Below, piece by piece: positions 53,590 through 64,000 of a stretch of 64,000 nt of DNA; within the stretch, counting starts at the first letter, position 1, and each line of letters opens with the position of its first letter. Location of the stretch: the NCBI GenBank assembly GCA_028564925.1, contig CM053029.1, forward strand, positions 430,038,046 through 430,102,045. The letters run 5' to 3'. The notes under the pieces were generated by a model. The model saw only the letters and a list, made by a program, of their open reading frames with translations, was not told the origin of the DNA and searched no databases. Both the position numbers and the translations under genes were made by a program. Source of the stretch: Lithobates sylvaticus (Eukaryota; Chordata; Amphibia; Anura; Ranidae).

Positions 53590-54115
53590 CCTTTGTGGGA
53601 GTGTCATGGTATGGGGCTGCATGAGTGTTGCTGGCACTGGGGAGCTATAGTTCATTGAGGGAACCATGAATGCCAACATGTACTGTTACATACTGAAGCA
53701 GAGCATGATCCCCTCCCTTCGGAGACTGGGCCACAGGGCAGTAATCCAACATGCTAACGACCCCAAACACACCTCCAAGATGACCACTGTCTTGCTAAAA
53801 AAGCTGAGGGTAAAGGTGATGGACTGGCCAAGCATGTCTCCAGACCTAAACCCTATTGAGCATCTGTGGGGCATCCTCAAACAAAAGGTGGAGGAGCGCA
53901 AGGTCTTTAACATCCACCAGCTCCGTAATGTCGTCATGGAGGAGTGGAAGAGGACTCCAGTGGCAACCTGTGAAGCTCTGGTGAACTCTGTGCCCAAGAG
54001 GGTTAAGGCAGTACTGGAAAATAATGGTGGCCACACAAAATAGTGACACTTTGGGCCCATTTTGGACATTTTTGAAAAGATATAATAAAATATTTACAAA
54101 AATGTGAGATACTGT
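53590..54115 (+). pseudogene. 5'-truncated Tc1 transposase and right terminal repeat
   Basis: Contains GSVMVWGCMS, then a 125-codon open frame (53666-54043) with HANDPKHTSKMTTVLLKKLR, the second catalytic aspartate region, and DWPSMSPDLNPIEHLWGIL with the catalytic glutamate. It ends GGHTK and is followed by AAAGATATAATAAAATATTT and GTGAGATACTG, the right terminal repeat of the family at 27762-29319 but in the opposite orientation. The N-terminal DNA-binding half, first catalytic aspartate and left terminal repeat are missing. The expected QHDND is HAND-like here, a change at the catalytic site. Confidence 0.88.
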
Positions 54116-54118
54116 GTG

Positions 54119-54127
<9 letters not shown>

Positions 54128-54178
<51 letters not shown>
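54128..54178. repeat. (TA)n microsatellite between two Tc1 elements
   Basis: TA repeats join the right end of the truncated Tc1 to the left end of the next element; TA is the target of both. Confidence 0.95.
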
Positions 54179-54181
<3 letters not shown>

Positions 54182-55533
54182 TGCCTTGCGAAAGTATTCG
54201 GCCCCCTTGAACTTTTCAACCTTTTGCCACATTTCAGGCTTCAAACATAAAGATATAACATTTTAATTTTTTGTGAAGAATCACCAACAAGTGGGACACA
54301 ATTGTGAAGTGGAACGAAATCTATTAGATATTTTAAACTTTTTTAGCAAATAAAAAACTGAAAAGTGGTGCGTGCAAAATTATTCGGCCCCTTTACTTTC
54401 AGTGCAGCAAACTCACTCTAGAAGTTCAGCGAGGATCTCTGAATGATCCAATGTTGTCCTAAATGACTGATGGTGATAAATAGAATCCACCTGTGTGTAA
54501 TCAAGTCTCTGTATAAATGCACCTGCTTTGTGATAGTCTCAGGGTTCTGTTGAAAGCGCAGAGAGCATCATGAAGACCAAGGAACACACCAGGCAGGTCC
54601 GTAATACTGTTGTGGAGAAGTTTAAAGCCGGAAAGAGTGGCAAGAAGAAAGCCATTTCTCAAAGATATCCATAAAAAGTCTCGTCTAAAGTTTGCCACAA
54701 GCCACCTGGGAGACACACCAAACATGTGGAAGAAGGTGCTCTGGTCCGATGAAACCAAAATCGAACTTTTTGGCCACAATGCAAAACGATACGTTTGGCG
54801 TAAAAGCAACACAGCTCATCACCCTCAACACACCATCCCCACTGTCAAACATAGTGGTGGCAGCATCATGGTTTGGGCCTGCTTTTCTTCAGCAGGGACA
54901 GGGAAGATGGTTAAAATTGAGGGGAAGATGGATGCAGCCAAATACAGGACCATTCTGGATGAAAACCTGTTGAGGTCTGCAAAAGACCTGAAAGTGGGAC
55001 GGAGATTTATCTTCCAACAAGACAATGATCCCAAACATACAGCAAAATCTACGAAGGAATGGTTCACAAATAAACGTATCCAGGTGTTAGAATGGCCAAG
55101 TCAAAGTCCAGACCTGAATCCAATCGAGAATCTGTGGAAAGAGCTGAAAACTGCTGTTCACAAACGCTCTCCATCCAACCTCACTGAGCTTGAGTTGTTT
55201 TGCAAGGAAGAATGGGCAAGAATTTCAGTCTCTCGACGTGCAAAACTGATAGAGACATACCCCAAGCGACTTGCAGCTGTAATCGCAGCAAAAGGTGGCT
55301 CTACAAAGTATTAACGCAAGGGGGCCGAATAATTTTGCTCGCCCCACTTTTCATTTTTTTATTAGTTAAAAAAGTTTCAACAATCCAATAGATTTCGTTC
55401 CACTTCACAATTGTGTCCCACTTGTTGGTGATTCTTCACAAAAAATTAAAATTTTATATCTTTATGTTTGAAGCCTGAAATGTGGCAAAAGGTTGAAAAG
55501 TTCAAGGGGGGCGAATACTTTCGCAAGGCACTG
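54179..55533 (+). mobile_element. Tc1-type transposon, second family, 1,355 bp, clean ends
   Basis: Terminal inverted repeats of about 200 bp: CAGTGCCTTGCGAAAGTATT at 54179 and AATACTTTCGCAAGGCACTG to 55533, both continuing through TTTTGTGAAGAATCACCAAC / GTTGGTGATTCTTCACAAAA and AAGTGGAACGAAATCTATT. TA flanks at 54177-54178 and 55534-55535. Arms differ at few positions, so insertion is fairly recent. It carries a transposase gene with the DNA-binding half deleted. Different family from 27762 and 53590 by terminal repeat sequence. Confidence 0.95.
54610..55314 (+). pseudogene. Tc1 transposase, catalytic domain open, DNA-binding domain deleted
   Basis: 234 codons without a stop. Catalytic DD34E triad intact: D47 in LWSDETKIELFG, D138 in FQQDNDPKHTA, E173 in SPDLNPIENLW, with 34 residues between the last two. 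GGSIMVWACFSS lies between. Full Tc1 transposases are about 340 residues; the missing part is the N-terminal paired-like DNA-binding domain. The family start remains at 54570 (MKTKEHTRQVRNTVVEKFKAG), but an internal deletion of about 100 codons joins it out of frame to the catalytic part, so the ATG at 54610 is incidental. The product, if made, could not bind terminal repeats. Confidence 0.92.
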
Positions 55534-55535
55534 TA

Positions 55536-57705
55536 TATATATCGCATTTGATTATCATTAGTGAATAAACCCCACAGTCTGCTCTAGTTTAAGTAACCCT
55601 TACATCTTTTATTTAAATGTGCCATTTGACCTGAGAAGCATTAGGTGGCTTATCACTATTGTACCGTTGGGACACAAATGTAGAGCTGTTTATGTGGAGA
55701 GAAAACAGAAATAATATATACTATATTAGTATTACCACTGAACACATTCTTGAATATTCTGCTGCTGTCATAAAAACATTAACAATTCACAGAAGTAAAG
55801 ATTTATTAAATAAAATGTTACAGTTTTGATTTCTACGTGTGTACCTTGACTATTGTTGTAACAGCTAGTTATAGTGATTATGGTGTGTAACTTGATAGGT
55901 TGTTAAAAAGTTACAAGACTGCAGTATTACTTTAAATTATAGACTTTTTTCTGTGACCTCAGCATGGGAACAACATATTTTTTCTTTTTTTTCGTTTTAA
56001 CATGGGCTCTTCCAATGTGCATCTATGCTTTTGATTTCTTGTAAGAAAAGGGAAAATTGGACAAATTGTGAATGAGTTAATGTGCTGGGATTGTGAGAAG
56101 GATACTTTTTTTTTTTTTGTAAACCCACACAGACACTTATTTTGTATCCAGCCCTAAAGGATTAGAGTATTGGATCAATATAACACCTTTCTATTCTATT
56201 CCTCCTACAATTTTATAGATTGCCACCAGACAAGTTATTGTTGGAAGAATAGGATAATTTGACCAGAAGTTGCTTAAATTATCGTCAATAAAAAAAAATA
56301 GCTTGAGTTCAGTAGCCTCAATTCTAGCAAAATGTGTTATATTTAATTTAAAACTTTCAAACAATATTCTTGCTTTTTGTTGCTGGTACAGAAAGATATG
56401 TTTTTGTTTTCCATTTAATCTGTGCTATGTTCAAAACAGTTTTGAACTAATTCCCTATTCTTGTACTGCCCTCTTTATTGATTTTCTAACCACTTTGTAT
56501 CAGATAACGTAGATACCCAACCTGGCAGAAACTAGAACAAGTTAAAAATCAATACAGCTTCTGTTAAAAATGGCAATATCATAACTTAAAAAGTGGCTTA
56601 AAACTTTACAAATAACCAGAATTACAGTGTCAAGTCCCTAAATGCATACATAGTTACATGACATGATTTATTAAGTGACTTAATTTGTATTGAAATATAT
56701 TATGCACATTTTCATCTTGGCAACAAAATCATTTTATGTTTTTATGGTAGCCAAAGAATAGAAAACCTAAAGACCCTTTTAGTGAGCATGTTCACTATGT
56801 GTTCCATTGTAAAATTGCTCACTTTAATCAATGTCAAGTTTTTTCCCCGAAGAGGTCTCTTTCTAATAATAATAAAAAAAAAAAACAGTTTGCCTTGTAT
56901 TGTAACAATACTGTTCTGGAATGTGCTTGATATAGCTTTTCACTGCATATCGCCTATAGCAAAGCTTCAATGTAAATAGAACTATCATTTGCATGATGTG
57001 TAATTGCATTATACATCAAACAGATGAGAAGAAAGTGTCAGGATCAACAAATACATTTCAATCTCAGACAGAACAAGTGCTGTTATTCTCAAGATTAGGG
57101 TGAATATAGGTTGCTTTTACAATAAATGGAAAGCTAAAGACCCATAGTCACTGAGATACTGGACATCACACGTCTACCTGCTAAATTATTTAACACTGCA
57201 ATAACCACTTGTCATGTAATTCATTCACTGAGGACCTTGTAAACAATCTAGTTAGCTGCAGCATGTGTAAACTTTTCAAAGTAATTTGGCTATAAATATC
57301 AGCAACTGTAATGCAAAGCAATGAATGCCTAATAAAGTTTATTTTGTGATATTAGAAGCAGCATCATTTGGATATCATGTTCTTTTATATGATAGATGAA
57401 GAAGCAACATTAGTCAGAGGGCAGCAGACTACCAAGTTTTTTTTATCTTAATAGTAATTTAAAAATATTTTACCAAAACATTGGGAATTTACTACATTTG
57501 TGTGCCCTAGAATTAACTTTAGTGTATTTTTTACAGAAATTTTGCATTTCCTAATCCTCTGTGGTAATATCGTGTAACACAGAAAATTGAACTACCACTA
57601 TTTTATTCTCCAAGCTGTCTGCTTTCAGAAAAGATATAATGATTTTTTAAACGAGTGAAAAAAGCGCAAAAATGGCTCTGGCAGCAAAAGGATAAAGCAG
57701 GTTTC
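55536..57705. other. AT-rich single-copy-looking DNA
   Basis: The longest stretch in the right half without repeat signatures. It has no coding signature. The part 56980-57420 has a less A/T-skewed word use and could include conserved non-coding DNA, but nothing in the sequence proves it. Confidence 0.55.
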
Positions 57706-58480
57706 TTCATTGCGTGTACACACGATCGGACTATCCGGCCGACTTAGTCCAGTGGACAATCTGCCAGACTTTCCAGCGGAGGTCTGCCTGACTTTCCGAA
57801 CGAGCCGACTTGCCCACACACGCCCACACATGACCAGACTTTTCCGGCGACCTAGGTCCCCTGGACAAAACCTGCCGGACTTTTGGCGTGGTCCGCCAGA
57901 CTTTTGAAATGAACGGACTTGCCCCCACACGGAGTAAAGTCTGTTCATTTTGAACGTGACTCCAGGTAGATGGGACTAGTGAAGGAATTAAATGCCGCCG
58001 CCTCCATCTGCGAGATTGACACCTTTCTAGCCCCGTAACCTGGTATGGATTTAAAGGGGAACGCCCTACACCGAAAAAACGGCGTGGGGGTCCCCCCAAA
58101 GTCCATAGCAGACCCTTATCTGAGCACGCAGCCCGGCCGGTCAGGAAAGGGGGTGGGGACGAGTGAGTGCCCTCCCCCCTCGAGAACCATACCAGGCCGA
58201 GTGCCCTCAACATAGGGGGGGTGCTTTGGGGAAGGGGGGCCCTGCGGACCCCCACCCCAAAGCACCTTGTCCCCATGTTGATGAAGAAAAGTTCCTCTTC
58301 CTGACAACCCTGGCCATTGGTTGTCGGGGTCTGCGTGCAGGGTGCTTATCGGAATCCAGGTGCCCCCAGATCCCGGCCCCCCACCCTATGTGAATGAGTA
58401 TGGGGTACATGGTACCCCTATCCATTCATAAGGGGCAGGGTCACCATGTGACATAAGCGGGTGACCCTGCCCCTTGTCCT

Positions 58481-58797
58481 TATATAAGTCGCCGCACAAC
58501 ACATCCCTGCCATTACAAGTGGAAAGAGTGTTGTATCAACATCGGAAGAAGAGAAGAAGAAGGAAAAAAAAGAAGAACAAGGTGGCGGCGACAACAGCGA
58601 CAAACCAGAAGACCGGGCCAACGCTAGTAAAAGAGCTGCAAGAAGATAGCGGAGGCCCGGAAGAAGACCCCCGGACAGCGGCAGCGACGAAGGAGAAAGC
58701 TCCGCTAGTAAAAGAGCGGTAAAAGAGCAGAAAATAGCGAAGGAGCCAGCGAGAAGACCCCCAAAGTTGGAAGAAGACCCCGGAGCTGTCTAATAAA
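58481..58797 (+). promoter_or_regulatory. Foldback cassette, left: TATA box to AATAAA
   Basis: TATATAAG at 58481-58488 follows GACCCTGCCCCTTGTCC. A purine-rich segment then leads to AATAAA at 58792-58797, 304 bp on. The frame inside gives VAATTATNQKTGPTLVKEL, repeated in the opposed cassette. Promoter and polyadenylation functions are inferred from motif order. Confidence 0.5.
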
Positions 58798-59362
58798 GTA
58801 CTTTAAAAACCTGTGTTGTGTGTTTTTTTTAACACTTTTTCCCTCAGGTGAATGGGTAGGGGTACCATGTACCCCATACTCATTCACATAGGGTGGGGGG
58901 GCCGGGATCTGGGGGCTGGATTTAAAGGGGAATCCCTATGCCAAAAAACGGCGGGGGGTCCCCCCAAAGTCCATAGCAGACCCTTATCCGAACATGCAGC
59001 CTGGCCGGTCAGGAAAGGGGGTGGGGACGAGCAAACGCCCCCTCCTGAGCCATACCAGGCCGCATGCCCTCAAACATCGGGGGTGCTTTGGGGAAGGGGG
59101 GGCCCTGCAGCCCCCCACCCCAAAGCACCTTGTCCCCATGTTGATGAGGACAAGGGCCTCTTCAAGACAACCCTGGCCGTTGGTTGTCGGGGTCTGCGGG
59201 TGGGGGGCTTATCGGAATATGGGAGCCCCCCTTAATAAGGGGGCCCCCAGATCCCGTCCCCCCCACCCTATGTGAATGAGTATGGGGTACATGGTACCCC
59301 TACTCATTCACCTGAGGGAAAAGTGTTAAAAAAAACCTACACAACACAGGTTTTTAAAGTAC

Positions 59363-59712
59363 TTTATTAGACAGCTCCGGGGTCTTCTTCCGACTTCGGG
59401 GGTCTTCTCGCTGGCTCCTCCGCTATCTTCTGCTCTCTTACCGCTCTTTTACTAGCGGAGGAGCCCGGCTTTCTCCTTCGTCGCTGCCACCATCTGGGGG
59501 TCTTTTTCCGACTTTGGGGGTCTTGTCCACTCTTCGTTTCTTCTGCCGGGCCTCCGCTATCTTCTTGCAACTCTTTTACTAGCGTTGGCCCGGTCTTCTG
59601 GTTTGTCGCTGTTGTCGCTGCCACCTTGTTCTTCTTCTTCTCTTCTTCCGATGTTGATACAATGCTCTCTCCGCTTGTAATGGCAGGGACGCGTTGTGCG
59701 GCGACTTATATA
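59363..59712 (-). promoter_or_regulatory. Foldback cassette, right: TATA box to AATAAA
   Basis: Minus-strand TATATAAG at 59712-59705, preceded by a GGGGCGGGG box (complement side at about 59719-59727), leads through a purine-rich stretch to AATAAA at 59368-59363. It mirrors the left cassette, so the two converge on the central module at 58850-59330. Confidence 0.5.
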
Positions 59713-60380
59713 GGGACAAGGGGCGGGGTCACTGGCTGATGTCACATGTGACCCCGCCCATTATGAATGGTTAGGGGTACCATGTACCCCATACTCATTC
59801 ACATATGGTGGGGGGCTGGGATCTGGGGGGCCCCCTTATTAAAGGGGGCTCCCCGGATTCCGATAAGCCCCCCGCCCGAAGACCCCGACAACCAACGGCC
59901 AGGGTTGTCGGGAAGAGGCCCTTGTCCTCATCAACATGGGGACAAGGTGCTTTTGGGTGGGTCTGCTATGGACTAAGGGTCTGCTATGGACTTTGGGGGG
60001 ACCCCCGCCGTTTTTTCAGCATAGGGATTCCCCTTTAAAACCATACCAGGTGACCGAGCTAGCAAGGTGTCAATCTCGCTGATGGAGGCGAGACTTTTGC
60101 TAGTCCCATCTACCTGGAGTCACGTTCAAAATGAACGGACTCTACTGTGTGTGGGCAAGTCCGTTCATTTCAAAAGTCCGGCGGACTAGCACACAGACGG
60201 CCGGATTTTCCGCCGGACTGCCGAGTCCGGCAGATAATTTTGAGTCAAGACTTCTTTCTAAGTCTGCCGGACTTTTGGAAAGAAAAAGTCCGGCGGAGCC
60301 CACACACGGGCAGATTGTCCGGTGGACTCTGGTCCACCGGACCAAGTCCTCCGGATAGTCCGATCGTGTGTACGCGGCAT

Positions 60381-61517
60381 CAGAGAAAAAAGCAAGTGTG
60401 AACAAGCCCTTAAGCCTAGTACACACTGGCCAAATGTTGGCCGGCATTGCCATTCAGCCTGTGTGTATAGCAGCAGGTCCGACAGAAGACAGCCGTTCGT
60501 CTGAAGGCTGACGAAGGCTTATGACCGAAAAAGGTCTGCCGACCGGCTAAGAGCACTGACCAGAGTGTTTTGGCGGGGGGATCCCCCTGCTAGAACACAA
60601 TAGCACAGCAGGGAAGATCACTGTAGTAACATTGGATTGTTAGTACAGCGGCTCCAACTTAAGCTGTCAGCCCGCTGGGTTGAACAAGAATAAAATAAGT
60701 GGCATGTATGAGGCTTCATAGAGAGGGAAAGTTAAAAGCATCTATAAGGTTTCATCTTTTTTTGTGAACCCATTGATGGAATTAACTGACAGCAGGACAA
60801 AAATGGAGGGGACATTTCCCAAGTAGGGTACAGACTACGAAAAGAGCCTGAAAAAAATGTAGACCTTCTAACCAATAAACTATAAAGGGCTTCCAAATGG
60901 CTGCTACCAAGCTGCTAGGTGCTTAGTTGCTTTAAATAAAAGTAGCAACATGGACCAACATATCTGAATTGCGTTTATATCTGAGTTTGGGATATAAAGT
61001 CCTTGAACATGTCTAATGTTTTTCATGAACTAAACATTTAAAATATGACATTTTACCACTAGATGGCACTGAGTATCATAGGAAAGCAAATGGTTAAATG
61101 CGGTCTTTTTCATTTTAAGTCAATGAAAAGCATTTGCATAGCAAGGAAATTGTGTATTTACATTCGTTTTTTGCCCAATTTAGACAGAACAAAATTACAT
61201 GCACTTTCACTGGGAGGATTGCTATGCTAAATTTTTATAAATGCATCCCTATATTATTGTGCCATTGAAAACTATAGATGGTTGTTTGTTGCCTGCAAGA
61301 AAAAATATTAAATACTTATTTTGTTGTCTGTAAGTAAAAAATTAACACAAATTAAGGTATCCTAAAACTGAGGATTTAACAAACAAACATCTTGGTTTGA
61401 GTTGGGTATGATGTCTTACACATTCCCTGGTTACAAATAAAAAGAATGAAGGAATGTTCCCTGAAATAATTTAAAGCTTCACATAAAATTAGGGTTGCAT
61501 AAAAGAACATTTGTCTA
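60381..61517. other. Short repeat fragment then AT-rich DNA
   Basis: 60405-60555 (CCTAGTACACACTGGCCAAA with GGCCGGC and CCGACCGGC words) looks like a fragment of a frog MITE with TACACAC ends. The rest shows no recognisable features. Confidence 0.45.
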
Positions 61518-61961
61518 TTAAAGAGGAAGTAAACCCTGATGGGTATACTTCCTTTTTGTTTCCCTGCAAAGGTAAAGCATAATGGACTACTATGCATCGC
61601 ATAGTAGCCCATTATGTGTCACTTACCTGACACAAGAGCCAGCGATGTCACCGCTGTCCCCTGTAGCACGAAGCGTCCATCTTCCTTCCGGGTATTGCTG
61701 CTCCGGCGCTGTTTGTGGCCGGAGCAGCGATGACGTCACTCCGGCGCATGCGTGCGGGAGCCGTAAGTGATGGCATGTTTGCCTTCACTTGTGGCGCGCC
61801 CAGTGTGACTGCACCGTTGTCTAGACAGCGATGCCCTAGTTTTGTAAAATATCTTCTTAACCGTGTAGGTGAAGGAGATATTTTTTTGGACCTACAGGTA
61901 AGCCTTAATCTAGGCTTACCTGTAGGTCAGAGTGGTCTGTAAGGGTTTACAACCACTTTAA
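61518..61961. mobile_element. TTAA-flanked MITE, TTAAAG.GG..GTAAACCCT ends
   Basis: TTAA at 61518-61521 and 61958-61961 flank inverted ends AAGAGGAAGTAAACCCT and AGGGTTTACAACCACTT (14 of 17 positions paired). The GC-rich interior includes GTGGCCGGAGCAGCGATGAC. Near the right end 61889-61928 is a perfect hairpin (GACCTACAGGTAAGCCTT against its complement). No transposase; piggyBac- or Kolobok-type by target. Confidence 0.8.
61889..61928. repeat. Perfect 17-18 bp stem hairpin
   Basis: GACCTACAGGTAAGCCT and AGGCTTACCTGTAGGTC separated by a 4-6 base loop (TAATCT). Confidence 0.95.
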
Positions 61962-62344
61962 GGTGTACAACCTGTTAATTGGCCATTTTTCAAGTTTCAT
62001 TCAACCATTTAAACACAGAAAATGAATTTATTGCTATCAGACTTGTTGCTTTAAAATGTACTAAATGGTTTCTTTATCTATTTTAGTGCACAGTGTCATT
62101 GAATCCGCAATGTGATTATCTGCCATTTACTTCAGTATTTACTAAATTGCTTCTCATACATTTATGATGCATATAATCAACAATAGTATGAATAGGCCTC
62201 TAAGAAAGAGAATTAACAAAACTATAGTAAGCCCACATTTGCAAGTGTTAAAACCATCTTGAGAGTGTTGAAAATATACAGAAATTATTGTGCTCTCTTG
62301 TTACAAACAATACAGAAATGAGAACTAATTTTAAGGACGTTATC
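61962..62344. other. AT-rich unassigned DNA
   Basis: No recognisable features. Confidence 0.55.
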
Positions 62345-62346
62345 TA

Positions 62347-62760
62347 ATGCCGCATACACATGATCGGAAATTCCCGCCAGCAAAAGTCTGATGAGAGCTT
62401 TTGGTTGGAAAATGCGACCGTGTGTATGCTCCATCCGTCTTTTGCTGGCAGAATTCCAGCCAGCAAAAGATTGAGAGCAGGTTCTCAATTTTTCGGTTGG
62501 AAAAAGTTTCGAACGGAAATTCCAATCGTCTGTACCAATTCCGACGCGCAAAATTCCTACGCATGCTCGGAAACAATTTGACGCATGTTTGGAAACATTG
62601 AACTTCATTTTCTCGGCTCATCGTAGTGTTGTACGTCACCGCGTTCTTGGCAGTCGAAAGTTCAGTGAACTTTTGTGTGACCGTGTGTATGCTTGCCAAG
62701 CTGGAACGGAATTCCGTCTGAAAAAACATCCAAGAAAATCCGCTCGTATGTACGGGGCAT
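62347..62760. mobile_element. MITE, ATGCCGCATACACATGATCGG ends
   Basis: The left ATGCCGCATACACATGATCG and right (CCGCTCGTATGTACGGGGCAT) are inverted ends. TA lies outside at 62345-62346 and 62761-62762 (CTA and TAA contexts). Interior repeats AAAGCTCTC/CCAGCAAAAG words and a TGCGACCGTGTGTATGC segment that echoes the termini. 414 bp, non-coding. TA or TAA/TTA target leaves Tc1/mariner versus Harbinger open. Confidence 0.8.
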
Positions 62761-62762
62761 TA

Positions 62763-63822
62763 AGTTAATCTCTCTGAATTTCAGTATTTTTTTTATTGGC
62801 AATTCAGTAGTGGGGCTCTTCTGATTATGATAACACTGGATAGTCAACTTTACACATGCACTTGCTACGCATTCTGCTTTTAATTCTTAGTTATCCTTTT
62901 GAATATATGTATTCTTTTGTGACTAAATATTAGGCACTGCATATTCTGTTTCCTTTTTATTTTATTGATTTGTCCTTTATCAAAAAGTGATTATGTTATT
63001 CATATGTCCACACTTATTTCCTCTATGATACCATATACATTTTTATAACAGTGCAAACCATGGCCAAGATTTACAGTACATTTAGAATTAATGGATATTC
63101 AATGTTGGCCTTTTAAATCTAGACTAAGAAAAAATGAATCAGATTTCTTGCTGAGGTGTGCTATGTAAGACTATACAAGAACACTTATGTAAAAATTGCC
63201 TTTATGATTACATAACTTACCAGCTAGGGCTGCCTAATACATAGAACAAATAGGTTTTTAGAAGTATTGTTATCTAAATATTGTAAATTATTTTGTGATT
63301 GATTTACAGTAATATGTAGCAATGTCAACATATTTGTCTGAAAACTACAAGAAAAAAATAAACACAACTGCTCATTCAGTAAATTATACTGGTGTTCATT
63401 TCATTAAATCCTTGTGTACTAAAAGTCAGTAACTTCTCAGCAAGCTTGCTATAACACAACTCATATGTACAAGGTATTCTAATGGCAAGCTCCATGGCAT
63501 ATTACACCTGACAAAAGTGCAATTAAAAAATATAGTATGTTCCATAGTATTTCGTTTTTCACATACAACTAGACTTGTTCTGTAATGATAAAGACATTTC
63601 AGCAATAAGATAAGTAGTTCCCTTAGTTTAAATTAATTTAGAAAATATACCCCACATTTATAGGCATATGAGTAACTCAATCACCTTAATCTATTCACTA
63701 TGGTGACAAGGCAAATGTTCATTGTCTAGGAACATGACTGTAGTGTGAAAACGTGCAGGGGCACATTTTTCAGATTGAATATAATTTAGACATAATGGTG
63801 CCATGAAGTCTTGGACAAGTTC
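62763..63822. other. AT-rich single-copy-looking DNA
   Basis: No recognisable features. Confidence 0.6.
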
Positions 63823-63824
63823 TA

Positions 63825-64000
63825 ATGCCGCGTACACACGATCGGAATTCTCGTCGGAAAAAACTGTGACGGTTTTCCGACAGAATTCCAACGGAATTTC
63901 GCTCAAGCTGTGCTGCCTACACACGATCACACCAAATTCCGACCGCCAAGAACGCAGTGACTTCCACCACGTGCGACGAGACTATAAAAGGAAAGTTCAG
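63825..64000 (+). mobile_element. MITE, ATGCCGCGTACACACGATCGG end, cut by the window edge
   Basis: ATGCCGCGTACACACGATCG follows TA at 63823-63824. The interior has TCCGACAGAATTCC and a second CTACACACGATCAC word near 63918. The right end lies beyond the window. Same family group as 62347-62760. Confidence 0.75.

Larger units (their letters stand above)
57708..60380. mobile_element. 2.67 kb foldback element with GTACACACGATCGGAC ends
   Basis: The left GCGTGTACACACGATCGGAC and right GTCCGATCGTGTGTACGCGG are inverted ends. Subterminal arms pair through TGAACGGACTTGCCC / GGGCAAGTCCGTTCA and AATGAACGGACT, CTCCAGGTAGATGGGACTAG / CTAGTCCCATCTACCTGGAG (57962-57981, 60094-60113). Inside are three GGTACC modules (58025-58440, 58850-59290, 59760-60050) and two inward-facing cassettes. 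The ends resemble the MITEs at 62347 and 63825. No transposase. Confidence 0.85.

Noticed and set aside
1-64000. Host protein-coding genes
   Set aside because: I looked for frames longer than about 100 codons with domain-like composition and for exon-like pieces with flanking AG/GT, and found only repeat-derived or mobile-element sequence. Small single exons of an unknown gene cannot be excluded by eye.

Overview
This window looks like intergenic or intronic DNA from an anuran amphibian, most likely a ranid (true frog). I see no host gene: no exon set with splice sites, no rRNA and no functional tRNA. Nearly every long reading frame is a shadow of a repeat. The organism call rests on the repeat community: frog-type Tc1 transposons, Penelope-like elements (PLE), a Tx1/L1-like LINE, a tyrosine-recombinase (DIRS/Ngaro-type) retroelement fossil, TTAA-flanked elements, and GC-rich foldback (palindromic) elements that I recognise from ranid genomes. 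Family names are from memory and sequence logic, not from a database search.

Layout. 0-32 kb: a CT-rich satellite start, then AT-rich, mostly single-copy-looking DNA with scattered insertions. These are two blocks of a degenerate minisatellite split by a 1.4 kb insertion (4.1-6.4 kb), a dispersed repeat carrying a CAGTGCC minisatellite (6.8-7.6 kb), a hAT-like MITE (10.34-10.53 kb), a TA-flanked MITE (13.02-13.37 kb), a mariner relic (13.5-13.9 kb), a 5'-truncated L1 with exact target-site duplications (14.69-16.25 kb), two opposed copies of a tRNA-headed SINE-like repeat (16.46 and 21.93 kb), a PLE 3' end (22.6-23.9 kb), a nearly full-length decayed Tc1 (27.76-29.32 kb), a pogo-like MITE (29.94-30.37 kb) and several perfect or near-perfect hairpins.

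32.8-53.5 kb is a dense nest of mobile DNA. A foldback element (32.8-39.6 kb) is split by a 5,056 bp TTAA-flanked element, which holds a 351 bp tandem repeat and a 1 kb inverted repeat. Then come two tandem arrays (40.0-41.96 kb), a broken DIRS/Ngaro-type element that appears to be interrupted by a PLE (42.0-46.2 kb), another TTAA repeat, and a second PLE 3' end that appears to be split by a 4.5 kb palindrome made of palindromes (47.58-52.13 kb).

53.5-64 kb: two Tc1-type elements side by side (one truncated, one with clean 1,355 bp boundaries and a 234-codon catalytic frame), quiet single-copy DNA, a 2.67 kb foldback element (57.71-60.38 kb), a TTAA MITE and two MITEs with ATGCCGCGTACAC-type ends, the last running off the window.

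The most unusual feature is the internal design of the foldback elements at 47.6-52.1 and 57.7-60.4 kb. Their arms repeatedly place a GC box, a TATA-like box, a roughly 200-310 bp polypurine segment and an AATAAA signal in a fixed order, as mirror-image pairs. In one the pair diverges from a centre holding a perfect CRE (TGACGTCA); in the other the pair converges. This resembles a mobile, self-mirrored pair of miniature transcription units, and I know of no described system with this layout.
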